A DNA stretch of 64,000 nt from Haladaptatus litoreus (GCF_900156425.1 NZ_FTNO01000003.1:62001-126000); one strand, 5' to 3'. Shown: positions 1 through 7,721, counted from the stretch's first letter. Program-made: numbers and translations. The notes: a model not told the origin generated them from the sequence alone.

Positions 1-1
1 A

Positions 2-346
2 GATCCAGCACCCGATATTTAGGTGACTGAACTCGCTGACTCGTATGTTGGATTGCAAACTCGATTCTGGATCGGTGAACCTGGCCGAGGAAACTTCACA
101 CGGATTCGATCAAAGCTAGTACAAGCAGTGAAAGAGCGACTTGATGCCGAGGCAATCGACATGCCTTATCCGGTTCGAACGCTTGAAGGATCGATCGAAC
201 TCTCGGAGTGGCGTGCGACGAACAGAGATCGCTTTTTGAACGGTAAAGGTGAGTGCAATCGGATGAGACACCATCCCTCGATAGGATATTTCCCGATCAA
301 AGAAGGCGGAACGGGCAGCGAGATGCCAGCCTACTGTACCGCCTGA
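2..346 (+). pseudogene. Decayed C-terminal remnant of an MscS-family mechanosensitive channel
   Basis: The frame enters from outside the window as Asp-Pro-Ala-Pro-Asp-Ile, is broken by TAG at 20-22, and then resumes as V-T-E-L-A-D-S-Y-V-G-L. This matches the cytoplasmic C-terminal domain of small-conductance MscS channels: the DPAP segment, a 'LQTRFWI' strand, the Arg-rich helix 'RSKLVQAVKERLD', and the terminal 'IDMPYPVRTLEGS' motif, whose family form is IPFPQ-like. The likely original codon at the stop was TTG (Leu), so one base change explains the break. Family similarity ends near position 220, and the remaining frame up to 346 is probably read-through into unrelated sequence. The transmembrane part lies outside the window, so whether the rest of the gene is intact cannot be judged. 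The family assignment is from memory of the motif. Confidence 0.6.
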
Positions 347-417
347 CAAAGCCGTGGTATTTCTCGTTGTCTGGGCCACTACACCGACAAAGATCCCAGT
401 ATCTGCGATGTACGCTG

Positions 418-951
418 TCATTCGTCGTCGGAGTGGGCACGGATGACCGGTTCAAGGGCCTGCAAGATGATCTCTGCTTCGAGTGGCGACAGATCCAGTT
501 CACGGGCCATTATTCGGTGATTGACGGTGCCATCCACGAACTCACGAGCGTACTCTAGGGTAGTTGCGAGGCCATCGATACCATGCCGGTCGATGTAGAC
601 GCCGATATCCTCGTTTTCTGTGCGGCGTGCTGCAGCATCCACGAGTTCGTCCGTGATAGTTCGTGTCTCGCCGTCTGTCGTCAGCGTGAGCGAGAGCGGT
701 TCGGCTTCAAATTCGTAGGGACGGTTGTCTTCTTGTTTCGTCAGTAATCCCGCAGCCTCGAGTGTTCGCACGTAGTCGTAGGCGGTCCCCTGTGGAACGT
801 CGAGTTCAGCGACGAAGTCCGCGACAGTAGCGCCGTCAGAACGGAGTGCTTAGGTGTAGATTCGCGCTAATGTTGGGTTCTCCAGAAGTTCGACGACTGT
901 TTGGAGTTGCGCAATTGGTATCGAATCGGTGGAGGCAGCAGACTGTTCCAT
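418..951 (-). pseudogene. Winged-helix transcriptional regulator with an in-frame stop
   Basis: The frame runs from ATG at 951 to the stop at 418 (178 codons) and is interrupted only by TAA at 850-852. Before the stop it reads through 'TVVELLENPTLARIYT'. After it comes 'ALRSDGATVADFVAELDVPQGTAYDYVRTLEAAGLL', which is a typical winged-helix DNA-binding segment. The C-terminal half, with 'RTITDELVDAAARRTENEDIGVYIDRHG', resembles the haloarchaeal regulator family known as DUF7437. The interrupted codon was probably Tyr or another codon one base from TAA. A shorter product could start at the Met at 771, but it would lose most of the DNA-binding domain. Its neighbours are also decayed. Confidence 0.7.
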
Positions 952-1108
952 CGTAGTTATGAGTTATGCAAAATTCGTAATGGCTCTTCTGCTTGGGGTG
1001 CGTTATAGTGGAATTGGTGTTACGGAGAGTTAGTACGAACTACTAACCAGTGCAGGCTCTTGCGTAAAATAGGAGCGATAGAAATATCTCATGTAGAAAA
1101 CAGTAATC

Positions 1109-1147
1109 CGCGAAAATCTTCCTCGTATCTACTAGTTGTCGCGAGAA
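1109..1147 (+). repeat. Imperfect direct repeat, copy 1 (39 bp; partner at 6672-6710)
   Basis: By my alignment this 39-base segment matches 6672-6710 at 32 of 39 positions without gaps. It starts with CGCGA and ends with GTCGC-x-AGAA. It lies just beyond the 3' end of the decayed SprT-like gene, and the partner lies 30 bp past the 3' end of tRNA-Thr. The two copies bracket the region with most of the broken genes. No transposase or integrase was found between them. Confidence 0.5.
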
Positions 1148-1166
1148 CTACTTAAACGAGAATTGG

Positions 1167-1637
1167 TTAGTGGCCGTCGCAGTCCTCGCAGACGAGCCAC
1201 CACTTGGGTGTAGTGAAACGTTCGCAGTGTTTCGAGGTATCGAGGGCGTCCGTCCAGCGGGTGAACGTTCGCCCGTGATCCGTGTCGCCAAACTCGTGAT
1301 ATTGCCACGCGTGAATGAGTTTGTGCCGGACAGTGAAACTGAATTGCTCCCATCCGTGGTGTTCGTAGGCCGTCTAGGTCAGCGTAATCGTGATTGCCTC
1401 TGTTGTCGGGTCGTACTTCGTAATGCCTGCTTGTCGTTGGGCTCGGTGTGAAATCTCCCAGTCGATTGCTTCGACCAGCAGGTCAGGGAAATGCTCAGTG
1501 GCAACGTTCGTTGCGTGCTGTTGTGCTCGATCGAGGAGGGCCGTCGGTGTCTCAGGGGTATCGTCGGTCGCAGCGTTCGCGCTTTCCGTCAGCGGTCGCT
1601 GGTCGGTGATTTCTGAGATCGTCAATTGACGTGCCAT
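1167..1637 (-). pseudogene. SprT-like zinc metalloprotease, double-damaged
   Basis: The frame from ATG at 1637 encodes a SprT-like protein: an N-terminal helix, the strand 'EAIDWEISHRAQRQAGITKYD', the zinc-site region 'VRHKLIHAWQYHEFGDTDHG', and a C-terminal 'CERFTTPKWWLVCEDC'. TAG at 1374-1376 replaces what is almost certainly the Trp of the family's 'LTW-x-AYE' motif, a TGG to TAG change. Separately, the HExxH-type motif expected as HELIHAWQ reads HKLIHAWQ, so the catalytic Glu has become Lys. The gene is therefore doubly inactive. SprT/Spartan proteins act on DNA-protein crosslinks, but the role of the haloarchaeal plasmid-type members is unknown. A second, much shorter remnant lies at 3419-3466. 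Confidence 0.72.
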
Positions 1638-1661
1638 GGATAAAAAGAGCCGAAGCGGCGG

Positions 1662-1880
1662 TTAGTTCGGCAGTTCTTTCCATTCCGCTCGCACGCACGG
1701 CCAGCAGGGGAAACTATCGAGACCGTCACAGTCGTAGTCTTCGGGTTCGGTCTCGTTATCGGAGGAGAAGACGTCAAGTGTTCCGTCGTCGGTTGCGGTT
1801 TCGACGGCGGCCATGTGTTTGCAGAAGGCATTGCGGTGAACGTGGTGCGGACACGTACAGGCCATTAGTTCGCCAGTCAC
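1662..1880 (-). pseudogene. Truncated C-terminal half of a SWIM zinc-finger protein
   Basis: This duplicates the C-terminal half of the SWIM gene at 3492-3881. It shares the C-x-C...C-x-H zinc motif (CTC...CKH), the acidic linker ending in 'EPEDYDCDGL', and the tail 'FPCWPCVR...KELPN'. Similarity continues upstream of the apparent ATG at 1880, through a segment matching 'SIDDVTEELM' of the intact copy, up to the ATPase stop codon at 1908-1910. The ATPase stop is in the same frame as this remnant. The N-terminal half of the SWIM gene is therefore missing and the ATPase gene occupies its place. Short expression from the internal ATG is possible but unlikely to matter. Confidence 0.7.
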
Positions 1881-1907
1881 GTCGTCGATGGAGATGGGGT
1901 ATGGTGT

Positions 1908-3323
1908 TCAGTGTGTCTTGTCTGCCTCAAGTGCACCTACAACATCATTCAGATCGAAAAGGCGGAGATCAGTACGATCGTCAGCAGCTTCTTCTACAGA
2001 CGATTTGAATCCTGACCGGCTGAATAACGCGTATTCATACGATGGGTCACCACCCGTATTCGGTGTCCAGTCGACATACTCCACCGTCTCTTCGAGATTG
2101 TTGAGGACATCATATCCGAGTGGAGCGTTTGTAAACTTGGCTTCACCAACGAGAAGTTTTGACTCGTCAGTCGGGGCGACGACATCGATTTCACGTCCTT
2201 TGTACCACCACTGACTCGGCACCCGTGTGAACGTACATTTCGGATACAACTCGGGGAGTGCATCGTGACAAAGCTCTTCAAACGTTTCACTCACAAAGTC
2301 TGGCAGTTCTGGTTCGATAAGATCCTCGTATGCATTGTCACCATAGAGTTCATATTGACCACTACGGCCGTACAGATACCGGAAGTAAAAACGAAAGACA
2401 GGATCTCGGATTTTGTATCGCGTTCGTTTGCTTCGCGTTGGGTCAGCGAGTGCTGGATGATGTTTTTCGATGATCTGAAGCGTTTCCAAACGGTCAAAAT
2501 AGTAGGACGTATTGGTACTCTCAATTCCGGCCCCCTGTGCGATTTCGTTTCGGCTTCGATTTCCGCTCGCCATCGATTCTAATACCGAAAAATACGTGTT
2601 TACCTCATTGAGTTCCATTTGGAGCACCGTTTCTGGCTCGTTATGAAGTGGTCCATCTGGGTCACACAATAGTCGTGTAATATTCTCTCCGAGCGATCGT
2701 GATGCGTCGAGTGGATCGAGATAGCGCGGTGTGCCCCCGAAGACGCCATACACGAATACACGATCTTCCGGGTTGTATTCCGGGACAAACTCTTTGACTG
2801 ACCGGAAGGGTAACTGTGTGAGTTCCATTCGGCCATTCGGCGTTTGGGAGACTCGTCCATAGAGGGGCGCACCGCCATCAAGCAAATAGGTGTGTATCAT
2901 ACCGATCGCTGACCCTGTTAGGACGAGCGTTGCTTGACTGTCGTCTACGCCGGTGTCCCACAGGTGTTGCACGATAGAGGGGAGGCTCTCGTCTGATTCG
3001 ATAAGATAGGGAAACTCGTCGATAATAATGATCGCGTCTCTCGCAACGAGGTGTGTGAGAAGCGGTTCCCACTCTTCTTTGATGGATGTAATGCTGGGAA
3101 ATGTTGAGGCAACTGCTTCAACGAAGCGGGAAAGTTGGGTGGTTGGAGTTCCTTGAACAGCCTGATAGTAGACGACGTCATTTCGATCAATAACGGATTG
3201 GCGAACGAGTTCGCTCTTTCCGATTTGCCGACGCCCGTAGATGATCGCGAGTTCCGCTTGCTCACTATCGTATAACGCTTTGAGTCGGTCAAGTTCCTTG
3301 ATGCGATTGACGAACTTTTCCAT
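1908..3323 (-). CDS. AAA-type ATPase with C-terminal DUF234 nuclease-like domain
   Basis: This 471-residue protein belongs to the archaeal ATPase plus DUF234 family. Walker A is G30-RRQIG-K36-S37, followed by a Walker B 'IIIIDEF' near residue 100, a sensor-like 'LVLTGSAIGM', and a winged-helix stretch in the middle ('NRSRNEIAQGAGIESTNTS'). The C-terminal part has the PD-(D/E)xK-like pattern 'GREIDVVAP...LLVGEAKF' at about residues 370-395, which suggests a restriction-endonuclease fold. Family members are widespread in archaea, usually on mobile or accessory DNA. Their function is not established, but DNA-end processing or defence is often inferred. A TATA-like 'ctataatag' lies about 60 bp upstream. 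The gene sits between two partial copies of a SWIM/SprT unit, which points to insertion by recombination. The ORF is intact, unlike its neighbours. Confidence 0.85.
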   Translation of the reverse strand: MEKFVNRIKELDRLKALYDSEQAELAIIYGRRQIGKSELVRQSVIDRNDVVYYQAVQGTPTTQLSRFVEAVASTFPSITSIKEEWEPLLTHLVARDAIIIIDEFPYLIESDESLPSIVQHLWDTGVDDSQATLVLTGSAIGMIHTYLLDGGAPLYGRVSQTPNGRMELTQLPFRSVKEFVPEYNPEDRVFVYGVFGGTPRYLDPLDASRSLGENITRLLCDPDGPLHNEPETVLQMELNEVNTYFSVLESMASGNRSRNEIAQGAGIESTNTSYYFDRLETLQIIEKHHPALADPTRSKRTRYKIRDPVFRFYFRYLYGRSGQYELYGDNAYEDLIEPELPDFVSETFEELCHDALPELYPKCTFTRVPSQWWYKGREIDVVAPTDESKLLVGEAKFTNAPLGYDVLNNLEETVEYVDWTPNTGGDPSYEYALFSRSGFKSSVEEAADDRTDLRLFDLNDVVGALEADKTH

Positions 3324-3418
3324 ACTTATCGTAGAGATACGAGGTATGTATGTGCTTCGAAATTAGTGGTGAGACTATTATAGCTCAAACTCTAATAGTT
3401 TCATTCCTAATCTAGACT

Positions 3419-3466
3419 CCTGTGAGCGTTCGCTGGTCGGTGATGTCCGAGAACGTCAATTGGCAT
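3419..3466 (-). pseudogene. Fragment of a second SprT-like gene copy (N-terminal ~15 codons)
   Basis: Read on the minus strand, this stretch encodes 'QLTFSDITDQRTLTG', closely matching the N-terminus 'QLTISEITDQRPLTE' of the SprT pseudogene at 1167-1637. It has a roughly 5-nt deletion just after the ATG, which shifts the frame. Similarity stops abruptly near 3419. It sits directly downstream of the intact SWIM gene, in the same order and spacing as the first copy. Confidence 0.6.
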
Positions 3467-3491
3467 GGCTAAAAAAGGCTGAAACGGGTGG

Positions 3492-3881
3492 TTAGTTTGG
3501 CAGTTCTTTCCGTCCCGTTCGCACGCACGGCCAGCATGGAAAGTCACCGAGGCCGTCACAGTCGTAATCTTCGGGTTCGGCATTGTCTTCGTCCTCGGAG
3601 GGGAAGGCCTCAAGCGTCCCGTCGCCAGTTGTGTTTTCGACGGCGGCCATGTGTTTGCAGAAAGCGTTGCGGTGGACGTAGTGTAGACAGGTGCAGGCCA
3701 TCAGTTCCTCGGTTACGTCGTCGATGGAGACAGTGTACTGGTGGTCTGCGGAGTTCTCGTGGCTCTCATTAGTGACTTCGATGAGTCCGGGAGCATCGAC
3801 GTCGATGGCAAATTGTTCGGCCTGTGCGCGTTGCTGTGCCGTCTCGTCAACTTCAAGTTCACTAGACGTTTTCGTTGACAT
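3492..3881 (-). CDS. SWIM zinc-finger domain protein
   Basis: This small acidic protein is 129 residues from the Met at 3881. An in-frame Met at 3899 would add six residues, but the second start gives a more typical 'MSTKTSS' N-terminus. It contains the SWIM signature C-x-C-x9-C-x-H (CTC...CKH), then an Asp/Glu-rich linker and a C-terminal Cys pair in 'FPCWPC'. SWIM motifs bind zinc and are thought to mediate DNA or protein contact. In haloarchaea such short proteins are common on plasmids, often beside SprT-like genes as seen here in remnant form. The central 'HQYTVSIDDVTEELMACTC' strand is shared with the truncated copy at 1662. Its biochemical role is unknown. Confidence 0.75.
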   Translation of the reverse strand: MSTKTSSELEVDETAQQRAQAEQFAIDVDAPGLIEVTNESHENSADHQYTVSIDDVTEELMACTCLHYVHRNAFCKHMAAVENTTGDGTLEAFPSEDEDNAEPEDYDCDGLGDFPCWPCVRTGRKELPN

Positions 3882-4020
3882 GGTCTTTCGGAGTTGCATT
3901 TGGAAGAATTCTTACTGCGGGAACCAACTCAATACTATCAATTGGGACATTAAGGCCCTATATCTAATATTCCTTCTCACGGAGAGAATGTTCATACTGG
4001 TCGCACTGATACAGTGAAAC

Positions 4021-4404
4021 ATGGGCGAAAGCACTGACAAAGGCCCGGGGCGACACCCCTGAGTCACTGACGAGGAACTCCTCCGCGTCCTTCGCCGGGT
4101 TGATACCCCCGTGCTAACAACGAAGATGGCCGCGGATGAGTTGCCGATCACCAGGCGCGCCGTCCTCGACCGTCTCAAATCTCTTGAGTCTCGCGGTGTC
4201 GTCGAGAGCATGAAGGTCGGACCACGCGGCCAGGTATGGTGGATTGCTGACGAGAGCGACGAGCCGAACTACCTGGCTGGCTGGGGTGCTGCTGCCGGAA
4301 CGGATTTCGGAGAACGCGTTCGCGAAGCACACGACGATCTCGGTGCTGCTTTTGACGAGCGCGCCGAGCGGCACGCCGAGCAGCGAGATGAGAACAATCG
4401 ATGA
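4021..4404 (+). pseudogene. Small HTH regulator / antitoxin-like gene with in-frame TGA
   Basis: The frame opens with ATG at 4021, reads 'MGESTDKGPGRHP', meets TGA at 4060-4062, and continues with 'VTDEELLRVLRRVDTPVLTTKMAADELPITRRAVLDRLKSLESRGVV' and 'GGRGQVWW'-like sequence. This is a winged-helix family usually encoded upstream of PIN toxins in haloarchaea. The stop was probably CGA (Arg), a single C to T change. The next gene starts at 4401 with an ATGA overlap, as expected for an antitoxin-toxin pair. A product starting at 4111 would lack the first helix. Confidence 0.65.
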
Positions 4405-4835
4405 GTAGTTAATCACCTGGCGCACTCCTCGATACCAGCTTTTTAATCGACTATACCGACCGCACGCCCGAAACGAAAGAGTTCCTCGTGGAGTACAAAG
4501 GCGAACGCGACGAACCCGTTTCGATTCCCACGCTTGTCCTCTACGAAATGTATAGAGACCGGTTGCGTAGCGACGGCCCTGCCGATATCCCCGATCTTGA
4601 CTACAAACTCCGGTGGGCGAATAACGTCGGCTTTGATCGGTATTCCGCACTCGAAGCGGCGGAGATTGAGTCAGAACTGGCGTCACAAGGCGAGCTCATC
4701 AACGGGGCAGACATCTTGATCGCTGGCATCGCTCGCCGGAAGGAAATGCTCCTTGTTACGGCCGACGAGGACTTTTCCAACATTAAGTACCTCAACGTCT
4801 TCGACGTTCGCGAAGACTCATTAGACAGTCTGTAG
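4401..4835 (+). pseudogene. PIN-domain toxin (VapC-like) with in-frame TAA at codon 4
   Basis: The coding frame starts at ATG 4401, inside the stop of the upstream HTH gene. It reads M-S-S and then TAA at 4410-4412, and continues 'SPGALLDTSFLIDYTDRTPETKEFL' to the stop at 4833-4835. The PIN signature is clear: first acidic residue in 'LLDTSFLIDY', second in 'LVLYEMYRD', and third/fourth in 'NGADILIAGIARR' and 'LLVTADEDF'. The next in-frame start, GTG 4488, would drop the first catalytic Asp, so no active RNase is expected. Together with the damaged HTH gene, this is a dead toxin-antitoxin module. Confidence 0.7.
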
Positions 4836-5231
4836 AACCGTATTGATTTTGGTGAAGACGATGTGAATCACGACGCGGCGAATGCTGTGTTCGATGGAAT
4901 GGAAGCCGGTGAGTATGGGCCAATATTTACGAGTCGGTATGTACTCTCGGAGTTTGCGACACTGATGCTGTACCAGATTGGGCACACAGCAGCTGTTGAG
5001 GCGCTTTCGACGGTTCGCCAGTCGAAAACGATCAATCTCCTGCCAGTAGGAAGACAGACGTTCAATGCAGCGTGTGAGGAGTTCGAGCGTTTTGACGACC
5101 AGCAGATTTCGTTCGTGGATCAGACGAGTGCAGCGCTTGCTTAAGAGCACGAGGTAGAGCATCTGTTCGCCTTCGACAGTGACTTTTCGACGATGGGATT
5201 CGAGCGGGTGCCAGTCGATACAGAAGCGTAA
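4836..5231 (+). pseudogene. Second PIN-domain gene, N-terminally truncated and interrupted
   Basis: Immediately after the stop of the first PIN gene, the same frame (starting at 4836) encodes 'IDFGEDDVNHDAANAVFDGMEAGEYG', 'TSRYVLSEFATLMLY', 'RFDDQQISFVDQTSAALA', then TAA at 5142-5144, then 'EHEVEHLFAFDSDFSTMGFERVPVD' to TAA at 5229-5231. This is a PIN domain of a different subfamily. The first-Asp strand is missing at the junction, and the stop separates the third and fourth acidic positions. The stop codon is one base from Asp-like or Glu codons. No antitoxin partner is visible. Confidence 0.65.
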
Positions 5232-5412
5232 CTCTCCAGAATTCTTTTAGCTGAGCGATACCTGTGTCGTGATATGGACCGCTCACATTTGTGCATCAAT
5301 ACGGTCATGCAGCCGATGAGCGGTATCTCTCTGTTTTCATAGCTGGTGGCAGGGGCCGTTGAACCGGCCTCACGGCATCGTCAATCAACTACTCACAAGC
5401 CACCAGTATACA

Positions 5413-6483
5413 ATGTCACAACCATACGACCTTCGCGAACAGATCGAGCACTTCGAATCGCTCACCGGCGACGGTACTGAACTCGTCACCGTTACCATTC
5501 CTAACAGCAAGTCGTTGGGTTCGATTCGAGAGCGAATCGCCCAAGAATACGCCAGTGCAGAGAATATCAAATCCGATCAAACACGAGACCACGTCCAGCA
5601 AGCTCTCAAACGTGTCCAGCGGATGCTCCGTCGATACGAAAAGACACCAGAGAATGGACTCGTGGTCTATGTAGGTGTCGTTGAGGGTGAGTTAATCTCC
5701 ACTATCTTCGACGACTTGCCGACTCCAGTTGCCGAGTCGACGTACCGATGTGACGATCACTTCGACCTCACACCGCTGATTGAATCAGTTACGCCGAATG
5801 AGACCTTTGGACTCATCGTCATCGAACGTGGTGGTGCTGCCATTGGACGACTCATTGGAGAGCGCATTATCCCGATTCGAACCTTCGAAAGCCAAGTGAT
5901 GGGGAAATCGCGGGCGGGTGGGCAGTCTGCACAGCGGTTCGAGCGCGACCGCGAACGGCAAGTCCACGAGTTCTTCCAGCAAGTCGGAGATATTGCCACC
6001 GATGCGTTTACCGGTGACGAGGGCACGGTCACTGGGCTCGTTGTTGGAGGAACGCTTGGGACCGCAAAGCGGTTCGTCTCCGACAACTACCTTGATCATC
6101 GGTTGCGTAATCGTCTGCTCGGAACGTACTCGGTTGAGTATGCGACCGTACAAGGGTTGGACCAGCTTGTTAAGAAAGCAGATGAGCAACTGCTCGATAC
6201 CGAACAGCGGGAAGGCCGCAAGCGGCTTGATGAGTTCTACTCACGGCTTCGAGATGACGATCTGGTTGCATATGGTGCTGAGGAGGTTGAGCGAGCGATC
6301 AAGTTCGGAGCAGTTGAGTCGGTACTTATCGCATCGACAGTACCGCGAAGCCAACGAGAAAAGTTGGAAACAGCTGTCAAACAGCAAGGTGGTGACGGAT
6401 ATGTGATCGCCAGTGATACCGAACGTGGATCCCAGTTCGTGGCTGCTTTCAGTGGTGTTGGGCACTACTACGGTTTCCGGTAA
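5413..6483 (+). CDS. Divergent archaeal class-I peptide-chain release factor paralogue (aRF1/eRF1 family)
   Basis: This is a 356-residue eRF1-family protein. I chose ATG 5413 because the protein then begins with 'MSQPYDLREQIEHFESL', like family members; an earlier in-frame start at 5359 is less natural. The N-domain keeps the stop-recognition elements: 'GDGTELVTV' (GT), 'ENIKSDQT' (NIKS) and 'YRCDDHF' (YxCxxxF). The middle domain keeps 'GGQSAQRFERDRE' for peptidyl-tRNA hydrolysis. It is about 60 residues shorter than the usual haloarchaeal aRF1 of roughly 415 residues. The missing part is the Cys-rich zinc mini-domain of domain 3, although the C-terminal 'GSQFVAAFSGVGHYYGF' end is present. 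It is therefore probably an accessory paralogue, either a specialised release factor or a ribosome-rescue/defence-type protein. It lies directly downstream of a run of genes with in-frame stops and 85 bp upstream of a tRNA gene. Confidence 0.8.
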   Translation: MSQPYDLREQIEHFESLTGDGTELVTVTIPNSKSLGSIRERIAQEYASAENIKSDQTRDHVQQALKRVQRMLRRYEKTPENGLVVYVGVVEGELISTIFDDLPTPVAESTYRCDDHFDLTPLIESVTPNETFGLIVIERGGAAIGRLIGERIIPIRTFESQVMGKSRAGGQSAQRFERDRERQVHEFFQQVGDIATDAFTGDEGTVTGLVVGGTLGTAKRFVSDNYLDHRLRNRLLGTYSVEYATVQGLDQLVKKADEQLLDTEQREGRKRLDEFYSRLRDDDLVAYGAEEVERAIKFGAVESVLIASTVPRSQREKLETAVKQQGGDGYVIASDTERGSQFVAAFSGVGHYYGFR

Positions 6484-6568
6484 AGTAAGGTAAACAAGCA
6501 AGTTCTGGCCTCTTGGTTTTGAGATTTGAAACGAAAACCCTTTGCCGGAGATGACTCATTTTGAGAGT

Positions 6569-6642
6569 GCCTTGGTAGCTCAGGCTGGCAGAGCAACTCC
6601 TTTGTAAGGAGTCGGTCGAGAGTTCAAATCTCTCCTGAGGCT
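6569..6642 (+). tRNA. tRNA-Thr (anticodon UGU)
   Basis: The 74-nt cloverleaf folds cleanly. The acceptor 5' strand gccttgg pairs with ctgaggc using two G-U pairs, the D stem is gctc/gagc, and the anticodon stem is actcc/ggagt with loop TTTGTAA. That gives UGU at positions 34-36. The T stem is gagag/ctctc with loop TTCAAAT. Discriminator base T at 6642 fits archaeal tRNA-Thr. No intron is visible, and CCA is not encoded. It marks the right edge of the decayed region. tRNA 3' ends are common integration targets, and a 39-bp repeat begins 30 bp downstream. Confidence 0.92.
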
Positions 6643-6671
6643 TTCCCAGCGAATTCTGGACAACCATAGCA

Positions 6672-6710
6672 CGCGAGAATCTTCTTCGCATCTATTGTTT
6701 GTCGCAAGAA
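6672..6710 (+). repeat. Imperfect direct repeat, copy 2 (39 bp; partner at 1109-1147)
   Basis: This matches 1109-1147 at 32 of 39 positions in the same orientation. It lies between tRNA-Thr and the membrane protein at 6846. Confidence 0.5.
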
Positions 6711-6845
6711 GACAGTCAGGAGTTCGAGATTGACCCTAGCTGGATGATTTGTGTGTGCGTCTTCTGTGCCGTGATGCAATCAAAAGCGCCGTCGAAAACT
6801 CATTCATCCGGTAGTATTTTCAACAACTGTGGGGAACTAGTGAGT

Positions 6846-7721
6846 ATGGCGACACGTACTGAATCTCGGGGAAATCTATCGAACGGTGAACGCCCCGACA
6901 CGCTCTATGCGTTCGTCGCTGGTCTCTATGTTGCCATCCTCCTCACTCCGATAGCCATTCTGGGGATTTCGACCGTTAGTGTGGATGGTGGTATCCTGTA
7001 TATGAGTTATCTTGGTTTCATTGCCCTCTTCACTGCAGTTGCTGGGTGGCTTATTTCTCACACAGCCGGACTCGCAGTTCGGCTTGGTCACCACGACCTG
7101 ATTTGGCTGCTCGTTGCGGTTCCGTTTGTCCCCTTTGTCGGTGTTTTCGCAGCATCAGAAATCGGAATTTCACCACCCAGCATTGCAATCGTACTTGCGA
7201 TGGTGACAATGATCGGTGGGATGTTTACGAGTCTGCCTCTTGTCACGATGAGTCGGAATAGATACACAACTGCTGCTGTTGCAAATACTACTGAAATCAC
7301 AGAATGGGAGGGACGGTGGCCACAATGGTGGCGACAGATCTCGTATGGCGCAATGATTATCGCGATTCTCGGGGGTAGTGCTGGTATCATTGCACACGTT
7401 GTGTTTGGCGTCGAGTGGGCGGGAAATCTATACTTGCTGATGGTGTTCTGGGCACCGCTTGCAGGTTCAGCGAACCCACGGACGTTTCGGGTTACAGATG
7501 CTGGTCTCGTTGTTCATCGACCACTGTTGCATCGGTTCCGACCGTGGATAGCGTTCACAGGCTATTCACTCAACGACGAGGCGCTGGTAATTTACCGAAA
7601 GGGATGGTGGCGTCAAAATATTCGATGTGATCGAGACGATATCGAAGATGTCGATGCAGCCATTGCAGCACTCGATACGGTGATAGCTGACTGCACTCGG
7701 TCGTCCTCAAGGGAAATTTGA
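6846..7721 (+). CDS. Multi-pass membrane protein of unknown function
   Basis: The frame is open from 6699, but 'MATRTESRGNLSNGERPDTLYAF' at 6846 is the natural start; upstream residues are Cys-rich and overlap the repeat. The 291-residue protein has about six hydrophobic segments. The first begins near residue 22 ('YAFVAGLYVAILLTPIAIL'), others include 'YLGFIALFTAVAGWLIS', 'HHDLIWLLVAVPFVPFVGVFA' and 'SIAIVLAMVTMIGGMF', and a pair follows around 'YGAMIIAILGGSAGIIAH'. A soluble C-terminal domain follows, with 'FRVTDAGLVVHRPLLHRFRPW' and 'ALVIYRKGWWRQNIRCD' resembling a PH-like or short beta domain often seen in haloarchaeal membrane proteins. I do not recognise a named family. It stands alone between tRNA-Thr and a DUF1931 gene. 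Confidence 0.75.
   Translation: MATRTESRGNLSNGERPDTLYAFVAGLYVAILLTPIAILGISTVSVDGGILYMSYLGFIALFTAVAGWLISHTAGLAVRLGHHDLIWLLVAVPFVPFVGVFAASEIGISPPSIAIVLAMVTMIGGMFTSLPLVTMSRNRYTTAAVANTTEITEWEGRWPQWWRQISYGAMIIAILGGSAGIIAHVVFGVEWAGNLYLLMVFWAPLAGSANPRTFRVTDAGLVVHRPLLHRFRPWIAFTGYSLNDEALVIYRKGWWRQNIRCDRDDIEDVDAAIAALDTVIADCTRSSSREI

Noticed and set aside
1..5231. Programmed stop-codon read-through or selenocysteine/pyrrolysine recoding in the interrupted genes
   Set aside because: All three stop codons are used at unrelated positions and the genes have other damage, such as HKxxH, missing starts and frameshifts. Ordinary decay explains more.
6601..6607. Anticodon read as GUA (Tyr) instead of UGU (Thr)
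   Set aside because: In the seven-base loop TTTGTAA the first two bases are positions 32-33, so 34-36 is TGT; discriminator T also fits Thr.
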